Assembly (NCBI RefSeq): GCF_017603965.1
Contig: NZ_CP071955.1
Coordinates: 2,604,001 to 2,668,000, forward strand
Direction: 5' to 3'
From: Xanthomonas fragariae
Lineage (GTDB): Bacteria > Pseudomonadota > Gammaproteobacteria > Xanthomonadales > Xanthomonadaceae
Length of the DNA: 64,000 nt
Each line of letters starts with the position of its first letter. The first letter of the stretch is position 1. The position numbers were made by a program, and so were the translations under genes. This document shows positions 49,262-56,557 of this stretch, in pieces. Under the pieces are notes generated by a model. The model made no database searches, was not told the origin of the DNA, and was given only the letters and a program-made list of their open reading frames with translations.

Positions 49262-49671
49262 CCCAGCTGCCCCGGGCACGCTGTCTGGGAAGGTATTGAG
49301 GTCGCTGCTCAATACCAAGGTGCCGGTCCCACGCTTGGTCAGGCCGCCCGTACCACTGATGGCGTTGGCCCAGGTCTAGCCCAACGTAAGGCCGGAGGAT
49401 TGGTGTTGATGCCGGTATCGATGACGCCGATGCGATAGCCGGCGCCGGTGAAACCCAACGCCTGTGGGGCACGTGCATTGGTCAGCGCCAGATGCGCGTC
49501 GGCTGCGGGTTCAGGCGTCGGTGCAACCACCGGCGGCGGAAGTAGCGGCGAGGTCGGCGGCGCAGTCGGTGTGGTCGGACGAATGCCGCCTCTGCCGCCT
49601 CCGCCGCCACACGCTGTCAACGCAACAGCCAGCGCCGAGGCCAGGACAGTCCTGGCGAGGTCTATCTTCAT
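49262..49671 (-). pseudogene. Subtilase autotransporter remnant (both central passenger and barrel lost)
   Basis: Starts MKIDLARTVLASALAVALTA-C, a lipoprotein-like signal, followed by a Gly/Pro/Thr linker and the S8 protease start YRIGVIDTGINTN containing the catalytic Asp. After about 10 more codons a different frame carries NAISGTGGLTKRGTGTLVLS, the repeat typical of autotransporter passengers. The catalytic His and Ser regions and the C-terminal barrel are absent, so a large internal deletion plus frameshift occurred. Confidence 0.8.
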
Positions 49672-49837
49672 TCATGTGAGTTATTTTCTCCGAGGCCATT
49701 CCATGGATAGGGCCCAATCCCTGGGCCCAACGTCGTCTTTTATATTGCATCGATCCACATCTGTCCCGGCACTTCAGCTTGCTGGCGCGAATTGGCCATG
49801 AGGCAGATAATCGTTTCACTTTAAACGGTATCTACTC

Positions 49838-51013
49838 ATGTCCGACATCGTCATCGTTGCTGCCAAACGTACTGCCATCGGCGCGTTCCTCGGCCAATTC
49901 AACGGTGTGCCGGCGCCGACGCTCGCCGCCGCCGCAATCGAGGGCGCGCTGGCGCAATCGGGGATTGCACCGGCCGACGTTTCCGAAGTCATCGTCGGCT
50001 GTGTGCTGCCGGCCAATCTCGGTCAGGCACCTGCGCGCCAGGCCGCGATCGCGGCAGGCATCCCCACCTCGACCGGCGCCACCACCATCAACAAGGTGTG
50101 CGGCTCGGGCATGAAGGCGATCATGTTTGGACACGACCTGATCAAGGCCGGCTCGGCCAGCATCGTGGTTGCCGGTGGCATGGAATCGATGAGCAATGCA
50201 CCGCATCTGCTGCCCAACTCGCGCACCGGCAACCGTTACGGCAATTTCCAGGCCGTCGACCACATGGCATGGGACGGCCTGACCAATCCCTACGACGGCC
50301 AGTCAATGGGCTTATTCGGCGAAGCCACCGCCGAAAAATTCGGTTTCAGCCGCGCCGATCAGGATGCGTTTGCGATCGCATCGGTGGAACGCGCGCAGGC
50401 CGCGCAACGCGCTGGCGCCTTTGCCGACGAAATCGTTCCGGTCACGGTAGCCACGCGCAAGGGCAAGGTCATCGTCGATCGCGATGAGCAGCCCGGCAAA
50501 TCCGACGTGGCCAAGATCCCGGCCTTGAAACCGGCCTTCAAGAAGGACGGCAGCGTCACCGCGGCCAGTTCGTCGAGCATCTCCGATGGCGCGGCGATCA
50601 CCGTGCTGATGAGCGCAGACGACGCGCAACGCCGCGGCGTGACACCGTTGGCGCGCATCGTCGGGCATGTCACCCACTCGCAGGCCCCCGAGTGGTTCAC
50701 CACCGCGCCGGTCGCCGCGATCCAATCGCTGGTCGGCAAGATCGGCTGGCAACTGGACGAGGTGAATCTGTTCGAAATCAACGAAGCGTTCGCCGTGGTG
50801 GCGATGCTACCGATCAAGGAACTAGGCATCGCGCACGACAAGGTCAACGTGAATGGCGGTGCCTGCGCATTGGGTCATCCGATCGGCGCATCGGGTGCGC
50901 GCTTGGTGGTGACATTGGTGAACGCGTTGCGCATGCGCGGTGGCAAACGCGGAATCGCGACGCTATGCATCGGTGGCGGCGAAGCGACTGCTATCGCTAT
51001 CGAGTTGATTTAG
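49838..51013 (+). CDS. Acetyl-CoA C-acetyltransferase (thiolase)
   Basis: 391 aa. The acyl-accepting Cys88 is in INKVCGSGMKA; the second active-site motifs are NEAFA and GGACALGHPIGASGAR. It condenses two acetyl-CoA or thiolyses acetoacetyl-CoA, in fatty acid or polyhydroxyalkanoate-related metabolism. Standalone here, so the physiological direction cannot be told. Confidence 0.94.
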   Translation: MSDIVIVAAKRTAIGAFLGQFNGVPAPTLAAAAIEGALAQSGIAPADVSEVIVGCVLPANLGQAPARQAAIAAGIPTSTGATTINKVCGSGMKAIMFGHDLIKAGSASIVVAGGMESMSNAPHLLPNSRTGNRYGNFQAVDHMAWDGLTNPYDGQSMGLFGEATAEKFGFSRADQDAFAIASVERAQAAQRAGAFADEIVPVTVATRKGKVIVDRDEQPGKSDVAKIPALKPAFKKDGSVTAASSSSISDGAAITVLMSADDAQRRGVTPLARIVGHVTHSQAPEWFTTAPVAAIQSLVGKIGWQLDEVNLFEINEAFAVVAMLPIKELGIAHDKVNVNGGACALGHPIGASGARLVVTLVNALRMRGGKRGIATLCIGGGEATAIAIELI

Positions 51014-51135
51014 TTGCTTTTAACGTCGCTTTTTCAAAGCTGAATGCGCGTGAGCTTGACACTGATCTTTGGACCGTCATCATGTCGGGGGGGCGCACTA
51101 GCGCGTTGCCTAATCTAACGACGAGGATTGAAACA

Positions 51136-51477
51136 ATGACCATCAACAAGCTGCTGATCGCAATGGCGCTGGGCCTGGCCCTGACCGCTTGCTCGAAGCC
51201 CGAACAGGCGCAGGACTCTGCTGCTTCGGCTAACGAAGCTGCCGCCGACGCTCAAAAGGCTGCTGACCAGGCTGCTGCCTCGGGCTCGCAGTCGGCTGAA
51301 GCCGCTCAGTCTGCTGCCAACACTGCAGCTGCTTCGGCCGACACCGCTGCTAGCGCTGCCCAGGCTGCTTCCGGCGCCTCGACCGACGCTGCTGCCGAGC
51401 AGGCTGCCAACGATGCCAAGACGGCTGAAAACACCGCCGAAGCCGCTAAGGAAACCGCCAAAGAAGCCAAGAAGTAA
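51136..51477 (+). CDS. Alanine-rich lipoprotein A
   Basis: 113 aa with a lipobox (LALTAC, Cys19) and a mature part made almost wholly of Ala, Glu, Asp, Lys, Gln and Ser. The periodic Ala spacing suggests an alanine-zipper coiled coil like Lpp. It ends ETAKEAKK. Followed by a strong terminator at 51507. A paralogue follows at 51706. Function unknown; structural tether to peptidoglycan is one possibility. Confidence 0.82.
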   Translation: MTINKLLIAMALGLALTACSKPEQAQDSAASANEAAADAQKAADQAAASGSQSAEAAQSAANTAAASADTAASAAQAASGASTDAAAEQAANDAKTAENTAEAAKETAKEAKK

Positions 51478-51506
51478 TCACTTCTTAGCTCTAAGTGGAT
51501 CCGGAG

Positions 51507-51536
51507 AAAGCCGCTGCTTCCAGCGGCTTTTTCTTT
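51507..51536 (+). terminator. Intrinsic terminator after lipoprotein A
   Basis: Stem AAAGCCGCTG/CAGCGGCTTT (51507-51516, 51521-51530) with a CTTC tetraloop, followed by TTCTTT. Confidence 0.88.
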
Positions 51537-51705
51537 GACTGCAATTTGGCCGCCTAACGCAGCGTTCGCCAGTCTGCAGCCTTGCCATGTCGAAGATGCC
51601 GCCTCTTCGCGCATTGGCTCAATGGCCGGCCGCGCATTGACGCAGGCTGCATCGGTCCCTGCATAAGCTCGGCTTTCCAACACCGGAACAGGAACAGGAC
51701 CACCC

Positions 51706-52032
51706 ATGAAGACGATCCGCATGCTCTCGTTGAGCGCCATCGCCACCCTTACGCTCGCCGCCTGCCAGGGCCCTGACGCCGAACAGGCACGCCGCGATGC
51801 CGCATCCGCTGCAAAGCACGCTGCCGCCGCCGCCGAGCAGGCTGCCGACCGCGCCGCTGTGCAGGCCAAGGCCGCTGCTGCCGATGCACGCGTGGCCGCA
51901 CGCGAATTGGCTGAAGACGCCAGCCGCGCCACCGCCAATGCCGCAAACGCCACCGCCGACAAGACGCGGGAAATGGCCAACAAGGCCGAGCAGCACGCCG
52001 ACAAGCACGACGCCGAGCATCCGCAGCACTAA
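51706..52032 (+). CDS. Alanine-rich lipoprotein B
   Basis: 108 aa, signal with lipobox (LTLAAC, Cys20), then an Ala/Glu/Lys/Arg-rich helical region (RRDAASAAKHAAAAAEQAAD) and a His-rich end (KHDAEHPQH). Architecture parallels lipoprotein A, which suggests paralogy or convergent composition. Preceded by an AGGA-containing site and its own intergenic region. Function unknown. Confidence 0.78.
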   Translation: MKTIRMLSLSAIATLTLAACQGPDAEQARRDAASAAKHAAAAAEQAADRAAVQAKAAAADARVAARELAEDASRATANAANATADKTREMANKAEQHADKHDAEHPQH

Positions 52033-52302
52033 TCGACCCATCCCTGCCAGGCCGCACATCGCAACGCGCCGGCCGATTGCCAGCGTTGCGATGTGCCAAC
52101 AGTGAGTGACCTCGTATCATTGGGGCCCGCAGGCTAGCAGTCGCGCATGCGGTCTTCCTGCGCCATCGCTCCCAGGCCGAACGGCTCGACGATCGCGTTG
52201 GACTGAGCAAGCACGGCTTGGATGTCGGATTGCGCAGGCTGTCACACAAAAGATTGATTGACGCGGCGATAGTCGGTGTCGACCCCCGAGCGAGGCAGTC
52301 CG

Positions 52303-52860
52303 ATGTCGATGTGGCGCGATCAAGGTTCCAACAAGAAAGACAGCGTTTCCGCAGCACCCGAAGTTCCCGCCGCCGATGGGCGGCTGTTTACCGCCGAGGC
52401 CAACCCTGTTGCACCCGTGCAGGCCCCTGCTCCACCCAGTATTGCGCCGACGGCTGCGGCGGCGCAGCGTCAAAGCGAAGCGAAAGAATCGCTGATCGCC
52501 GCCGACATCAGCATAGAAGGCAAGATCGAAGGCGCCGGTCATGTGCGCCTGGCCGGTCGCTTCAAGGGCGATGTCAACGTCAAGGGCGATCTCACCATCG
52601 AGCGCGGCGCCAAGCTCAATGGCGGCGTGCGCGCCAACAAGGTGATCATCGCCGGCGAAATGGAGGGCAATATCGAATCGGCGGCGCAGGTGGAACTGCA
52701 GACCTCCGGTGTACTGGTTGGCGACGTCAAGGCCGGCAGCCTGACCGTGGCCTCCGGCGCGCGCATGCGCGGCCAGGCCGACTTCGGCTGGGGCGATGAG
52801 ACTAGCAAGCCGGTCAGCGCCAGCAAGGCGATTGTCAGCGGAGACAGCGACGCCACATGA
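52303..52860 (+). CDS. Bactofilin
   Basis: 185 aa with a Pro/Ala-rich N-terminal tail (about 1-60) and a right-handed beta-helix bactofilin domain (IAADISIEGKIEGAGHVRLAG onward, with repeated short strands and glycine turns). Polymerising cytoskeletal protein. ATG 52303 follows GAGG eight bases upstream; GTG 52276 is an alternative. Its stop overlaps the zinc-ribbon gene start as ATGA. Confidence 0.9.
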   Translation: MSMWRDQGSNKKDSVSAAPEVPAADGRLFTAEANPVAPVQAPAPPSIAPTAAAAQRQSEAKESLIAADISIEGKIEGAGHVRLAGRFKGDVNVKGDLTIERGAKLNGGVRANKVIIAGEMEGNIESAAQVELQTSGVLVGDVKAGSLTVASGARMRGQADFGWGDETSKPVSASKAIVSGDSDAT

Positions 52861-53222
52861 GTGCGCCCCGCCCGGGCACGCCCGGTGCCACGCGCAGTTG
52901 TCCGCATTGCAAGGCGACGATTCTGGAAAGCGCCAGCGTCTGCCCTGCATGCAAGCACCATCTGCGCTTTGATTCGGCGGCTGTGCAACACGCACAGCCG
53001 GCGCCGATCGTGCCGCTCAAGGTCGACGGCACCATCCGCCATCCTGCCGATGGCGATCCATGGGAATACAGCGTGGTGGTGGTGGTGCGTAACGGAAAAG
53101 GCGAAGAGATTCGCCGCCAGATCGTCGATGTCGGCGCGATGATGGGCGGCGAAGAGCGTAGTTTCACCTTGGCGGTGGAGGCGACCGCGGTGCGTACGCC
53201 AGGGCGGCGCACGCGGCATTAG
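52857..53222 (+). CDS. Zinc-ribbon protein coupled to bactofilin
   Basis: 121 aa. N-terminal zinc ribbon C15-P-H-C18 ... C29-P-A-C32, then a beta-rich domain (WEYSVVVVVRNGKGEEIRR) and a basic tail. It overlaps the bactofilin stop by 4 bp, so the two are translationally coupled and probably work together. Function unknown; it may recruit or cap the bactofilin filament (inference). Confidence 0.78.
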   Translation: MSAPRPGTPGATRSCPHCKATILESASVCPACKHHLRFDSAAVQHAQPAPIVPLKVDGTIRHPADGDPWEYSVVVVVRNGKGEEIRRQIVDVGAMMGGEERSFTLAVEATAVRTPGRRTRH

Positions 53223-53337
53223 GGTGTCGAGCTGATGGCGGTCGTTGTGATGCGTGGGCCGGATCGGAATTCGGGATCGGGATCCGCGCGGATTATGCTG
53301 GTCCCCCGCCAGTAGTCGATGTTCCCTCGCCGAGTCT

Positions 53338-53500
53338 TAAGAATGGCTAACAAAACGTAGCGAGCAATCGCCAGGGTGGGTGCGCAAGACGCGGAGGAAC
53401 CCGAGTGCGAGGGGTACATACCGATTCCGAGCACCGGTCGCGCCCGTCTGGCGGTGAGCGCATCTGGCGGTGAGCGCAATCGTTTTGTTAGCCGATCTTA
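53338..53500 (+). mobile_element. MITE-like element, copy 2
   Basis: 163-bp element with terminal repeats TAAGAATGGCTAACAAAACG (53338-53357) and, inverted, CGTTTTGTTAGCCGATCTTA (53481-53500), 18 of 20 matching. Internal sequence aligns with the reverse complement of copy 1. It differs by a tandem duplication of a 16-bp unit (TCTGGCGGTGAGCGCA) near the right end. No open frame of its own. Confidence 0.8.
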
Positions 53501-53712
53501 GTGGCCGCTCTCGATGAGGGGCCAGGCAAGGCCCTAACGTCCGCGCTGGATTGAAGACGCAAGTCGCACCACGCGCGGCGCTCGATCGATTTGCTCACAA
53601 TGCTGCCTGCTCACGCATTCGCCCGACAAACAAGGCGCTCGTCCGCGCAGCCGCATCGATGCATGCATTCCCATTCTCAGGCTCTGCACATCGGCTTGGC
53701 CAGAGTTGCGAC

Positions 53713-54735
53713 ATGCGCAATGGCAACGACGACGACACTAAAACACGCGGCGATCTGGTCGTGCTTGGGCCAGAGGGTCTGTATTGCCCGCAGGGCGACT
53801 TCCATATCGATCCCTGGCGGCCGGTGCCGCGCGCGGTCATCACCCATGGGCACGGCGACCACGCGCGTAGCGGCATGGGCCAATACCATTGCACGCGCGA
53901 AAGTCTGCCGATCCTGCAGTGGCGCCTGGGCGAGCAGGTCTATCACACGCATGCCGATGGCGAAGCGTTTGACCTGGGGCGTGCCCGCGTGTCGCTGCAT
54001 CCGGCCGGCCATGTGCTCGGCTCGGCACAGGTGCGCATCGAAGTGGATGGCGAGGTCTGGGTCGCTTCCGGCGACTACAAGCGCCAGCCCGATCCCACCT
54101 GCAAGCCATTCGAAGTGGTGCCATGCGACACCTTCATCACCGAGGCGACTTTCGGATTGCCGGTGTATCGCTGGCCGGACACCTCCGATGTGGCCGCCGA
54201 TATCGTCGCCTGGCGACGCGAATGCGCCGAGCGCGGCGAAGCGGCCATTCTGTATTGCTATGCATTAGGCAAGGCGCAACGCGTATTAGCGGAACTGCGC
54301 GCCTGGGACACACAACCTGCATTGCTGCATGGCGCGATCGCGGTGGGCGTTGAGGTGTATCGCAAGGCCGGCATCGCATTGCTGGAAACTCAACCGGTCA
54401 GCGAACATGCGCGCGGTGCAGACTATGCCGGGCAATTGGTGCTGGCACCGCCATCGGCGGCCGGCAGTGCCTGGACTCGTCGCTTTCGGCATGCCCAACA
54501 AGGCTTTGCCTCGGGTTGGATGCGCATTCGCGGCAATCGCCGTCGGCGCAATTACGACCGCGGATTTGTGGTGTCCGATCATGCCGATTGGCCGGATCTG
54601 CTGCGCACCATCGAAGAAACTGGCGCGCGGCGGGTGATCGCCACCCATGGCAATACCGATGCCTTGATCCAGCATTTACTCGAACGCGGCGTCGCAGCGG
54701 AAGCCTTCCGCACCGATTTCGGAGCCGAGGAATGA
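53713..54735 (+). CDS. Ligase-associated DNA exonuclease (metallo-beta-lactamase fold)
   Basis: 340 aa. The metal motif HGHGDH (45-50) and downstream LHPAGHVLGSAQ, SGDYKRQPDP, DHADW and THGN are those of the beta-CASP/MBL nuclease found next to ATP-dependent ligases. First gene of the Lhr-associated DNA repair cluster described in Pseudomonas putida. The start MRNGNDDDTK is the first plausible ATG past the gap; upstream in-frame ATGs would add a poor-quality extension. Downstream overlap (ATGA) with a small frame. Confidence 0.92.
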   Translation: MRNGNDDDTKTRGDLVVLGPEGLYCPQGDFHIDPWRPVPRAVITHGHGDHARSGMGQYHCTRESLPILQWRLGEQVYHTHADGEAFDLGRARVSLHPAGHVLGSAQVRIEVDGEVWVASGDYKRQPDPTCKPFEVVPCDTFITEATFGLPVYRWPDTSDVAADIVAWRRECAERGEAAILYCYALGKAQRVLAELRAWDTQPALLHGAIAVGVEVYRKAGIALLETQPVSEHARGADYAGQLVLAPPSAAGSAWTRRFRHAQQGFASGWMRIRGNRRRRNYDRGFVVSDHADWPDLLRTIEETGARRVIATHGNTDALIQHLLERGVAAEAFRTDFGAEE

Positions 54736-54956
54736 ACCCCTTGCCCCCACGCCTTCATGTTCGCGCGTGCCCACGCATCCGCTTGAGTGGCGCGCTTGCG
54801 TTTGGCCTGCACGCACTGGCGTTTCACCTGCATCGCAGCGCACCCGCAGCCACCGTCGGCCCGCAACGCCGCCCGCATACGCTCCGTGCGTTTACGCCAC
54901 GCGCATTGGAACTGCGCGCTGCAGACACCCGCGCAGATGTGCAGGTGTTGGCATGA
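54732..54956 (+). CDS. 74-aa open frame bridging nuclease and ligase
   Basis: Overlaps the nuclease stop at its start (ATGA, 54732-54735) and the ligase start at its stop (ATGA, 54953-54956). It encodes a basic, Ala/Arg/His-rich 74-residue sequence without recognisable domain (MNPLPPRLHVRACPRIRLSG). The overlaps at both ends suggest it keeps ribosomes coupled across the gap, whether or not the peptide is functional. Confidence 0.45.
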   Translation: MNPLPPRLHVRACPRIRLSGALAFGLHALAFHLHRSAPAATVGPQRRPHTLRAFTPRALELRAADTRADVQVLA

Positions 54957-56557
54957 AGCGGTTTGCCGCGTTGTATCGCACCCTGGACCGCAGCACCGGC
55001 ACGCTCGACAAGCGTGCGGCGCTGGTGCGTTATTTCAACAGTGCGCCGCCGCTCGATGCGGCGTGGGCGCTGTATCTACTGGCAGGCGGCAAGGTGGCCA
55101 GCACGCGCATGCGGATCGCCACCAGCGGCGAATTGCGCGCGTGGATCGCCGAGACCGCCGGCATTGCCGATTGGTTGGTCGCCGACAGCTACGACCATGT
55201 CGGCGATCTCGCTGAAACGCTGGCCTTGTTGCTGGACGATCCGGCAACCGAAGCGGCCGATCTGCCATTGGCCGAATGGATCGAACAGCGGTTGCTGCCG
55301 ATCGCAAATCAAGACGTCGACCTGCGCAAAGCCTGCATCGTGCAGGCGTGGCGTAGCCTGGCCTTCGACGAGCGCCTGGTGTTCAACAAGCTGCTGACCG
55401 GCGCCCTGCGGGTCGGTGTGTCCCAGCGACTGGTGCAGCAGGCATTGGCGGAGATGTCCGGGATCGAGATTGCGCGCATCGCACAGCGCATGCTGGGTAA
55501 CTGGCGGCCGCATCCGACCTATCTTGCCGATCTGTTGAGCACCGAAGAACTGCCCGGCGATCTTCAGCAGCCCTACCCGTTTTTTCTCGCATCGCCATTG
55601 GAAGCCGACGTCGAAACGTTGGGCGCGATCGATGACTGGTTGATGGAATGGAAGTGGGACGGCATCCGCCTGCAGCTGATTCGACGCGCTGGTGAAGCGG
55701 CGTTGTGGTCGCGTGGCGAAGAGCGTCTGGATGGTCGCTTCCCCGAGATCGAACACGCCGCGCTGCAGTTGCCTGACGGCACCGTGATCGACGGCGAGCT
55801 GCTGGCCTGGCAACCGGAGCAACCATTGCCGATGCCGTTCAGCGCGCTGCAGACGCGCATCCAACGGCTCAAGCCCGGGCCCAAGACCTTGGCGGCAGCG
55901 CCGGTGCGCGTGGTTGCCTACGACCTGCTCGAACGCGATGGCGAGGATCTGCGCAAGCGTCCATTGCAGCAGCGTCGCGCATTGCTGGAAGAAGTGCTCA
56001 GCACACTCGGCAATCCGCGCATCGTTGCTTCGCCGCTGGTGCAGGTCAGCGATTGGCAGGCGGCGGCGCAGGTGCGGCTGGATGCACGCGAACGCGGTGT
56101 GGAAGGGCTGATGCTCAAGCGCGCCAACTCGGTCTATCACTCCGGTCGCCGACGCGGCGATTGGTGGAAATGGAAGATCGGTCCGCTCACCATTGATGCG
56201 GTGCTTTTGTACGCGCAAGCCGGCCATGGCCGACGCAGCACGCTGTATACCGACTACACCTTCGGGCTATGGCATGAGGGACAATTGGTACCGGTCGCTA
56301 AGGCGTATTCGGGTCTGGACGACAAGGAAATCCTGCAGCTGGATCGCTGGATCCGCGCCAACACCACCGAGCGATTCGGACCGGTGCGCGCCGTCACCGC
56401 GCAGCATGTGTTCGAGCTGGGATTTGAAGCGGTCAACCGCAGCGCGCGGCACAAGTCCGGCATTGCGGTGCGCTTCCCGCGCATCCTGCGCTGGCGTCAC
56501 GACAAGCCAATGGCCGAAGCCGATCACCTGAGCAGCCTGCAGGCACTGGCACGGTGA
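54953..56557 (+). CDS. ATP-dependent DNA ligase (Lhr cluster)
   Basis: 534 aa. An N-terminal helical DNA-binding domain precedes the adenylation domain: the AMP-accepting lysine is K234 in MEWKWDGIRLQL, followed by GEERLDGRFPEI, GELLAWQ and EGLMLKRANSVYHSGRR. A C-terminal OB fold ends at SSLQALAR. Bacteria normally rely on NAD-dependent LigA; this class joins nicks in repair. Its stop overlaps the helicase GTG start. Confidence 0.94.
   Translation: MKRFAALYRTLDRSTGTLDKRAALVRYFNSAPPLDAAWALYLLAGGKVASTRMRIATSGELRAWIAETAGIADWLVADSYDHVGDLAETLALLLDDPATEAADLPLAEWIEQRLLPIANQDVDLRKACIVQAWRSLAFDERLVFNKLLTGALRVGVSQRLVQQALAEMSGIEIARIAQRMLGNWRPHPTYLADLLSTEELPGDLQQPYPFFLASPLEADVETLGAIDDWLMEWKWDGIRLQLIRRAGEAALWSRGEERLDGRFPEIEHAALQLPDGTVIDGELLAWQPEQPLPMPFSALQTRIQRLKPGPKTLAAAPVRVVAYDLLERDGEDLRKRPLQQRRALLEEVLSTLGNPRIVASPLVQVSDWQAAAQVRLDARERGVEGLMLKRANSVYHSGRRRGDWWKWKIGPLTIDAVLLYAQAGHGRRSTLYTDYTFGLWHEGQLVPVAKAYSGLDDKEILQLDRWIRANTTERFGPVRAVTAQHVFELGFEAVNRSARHKSGIAVRFPRILRWRHDKPMAEADHLSSLQALAR

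Noticed and set aside
51056..51084. TTGACA box upstream of lipoprotein A as a sigma-70 promoter
   Set aside because: The -35 match is good but no convincing -10 lies at the right distance.
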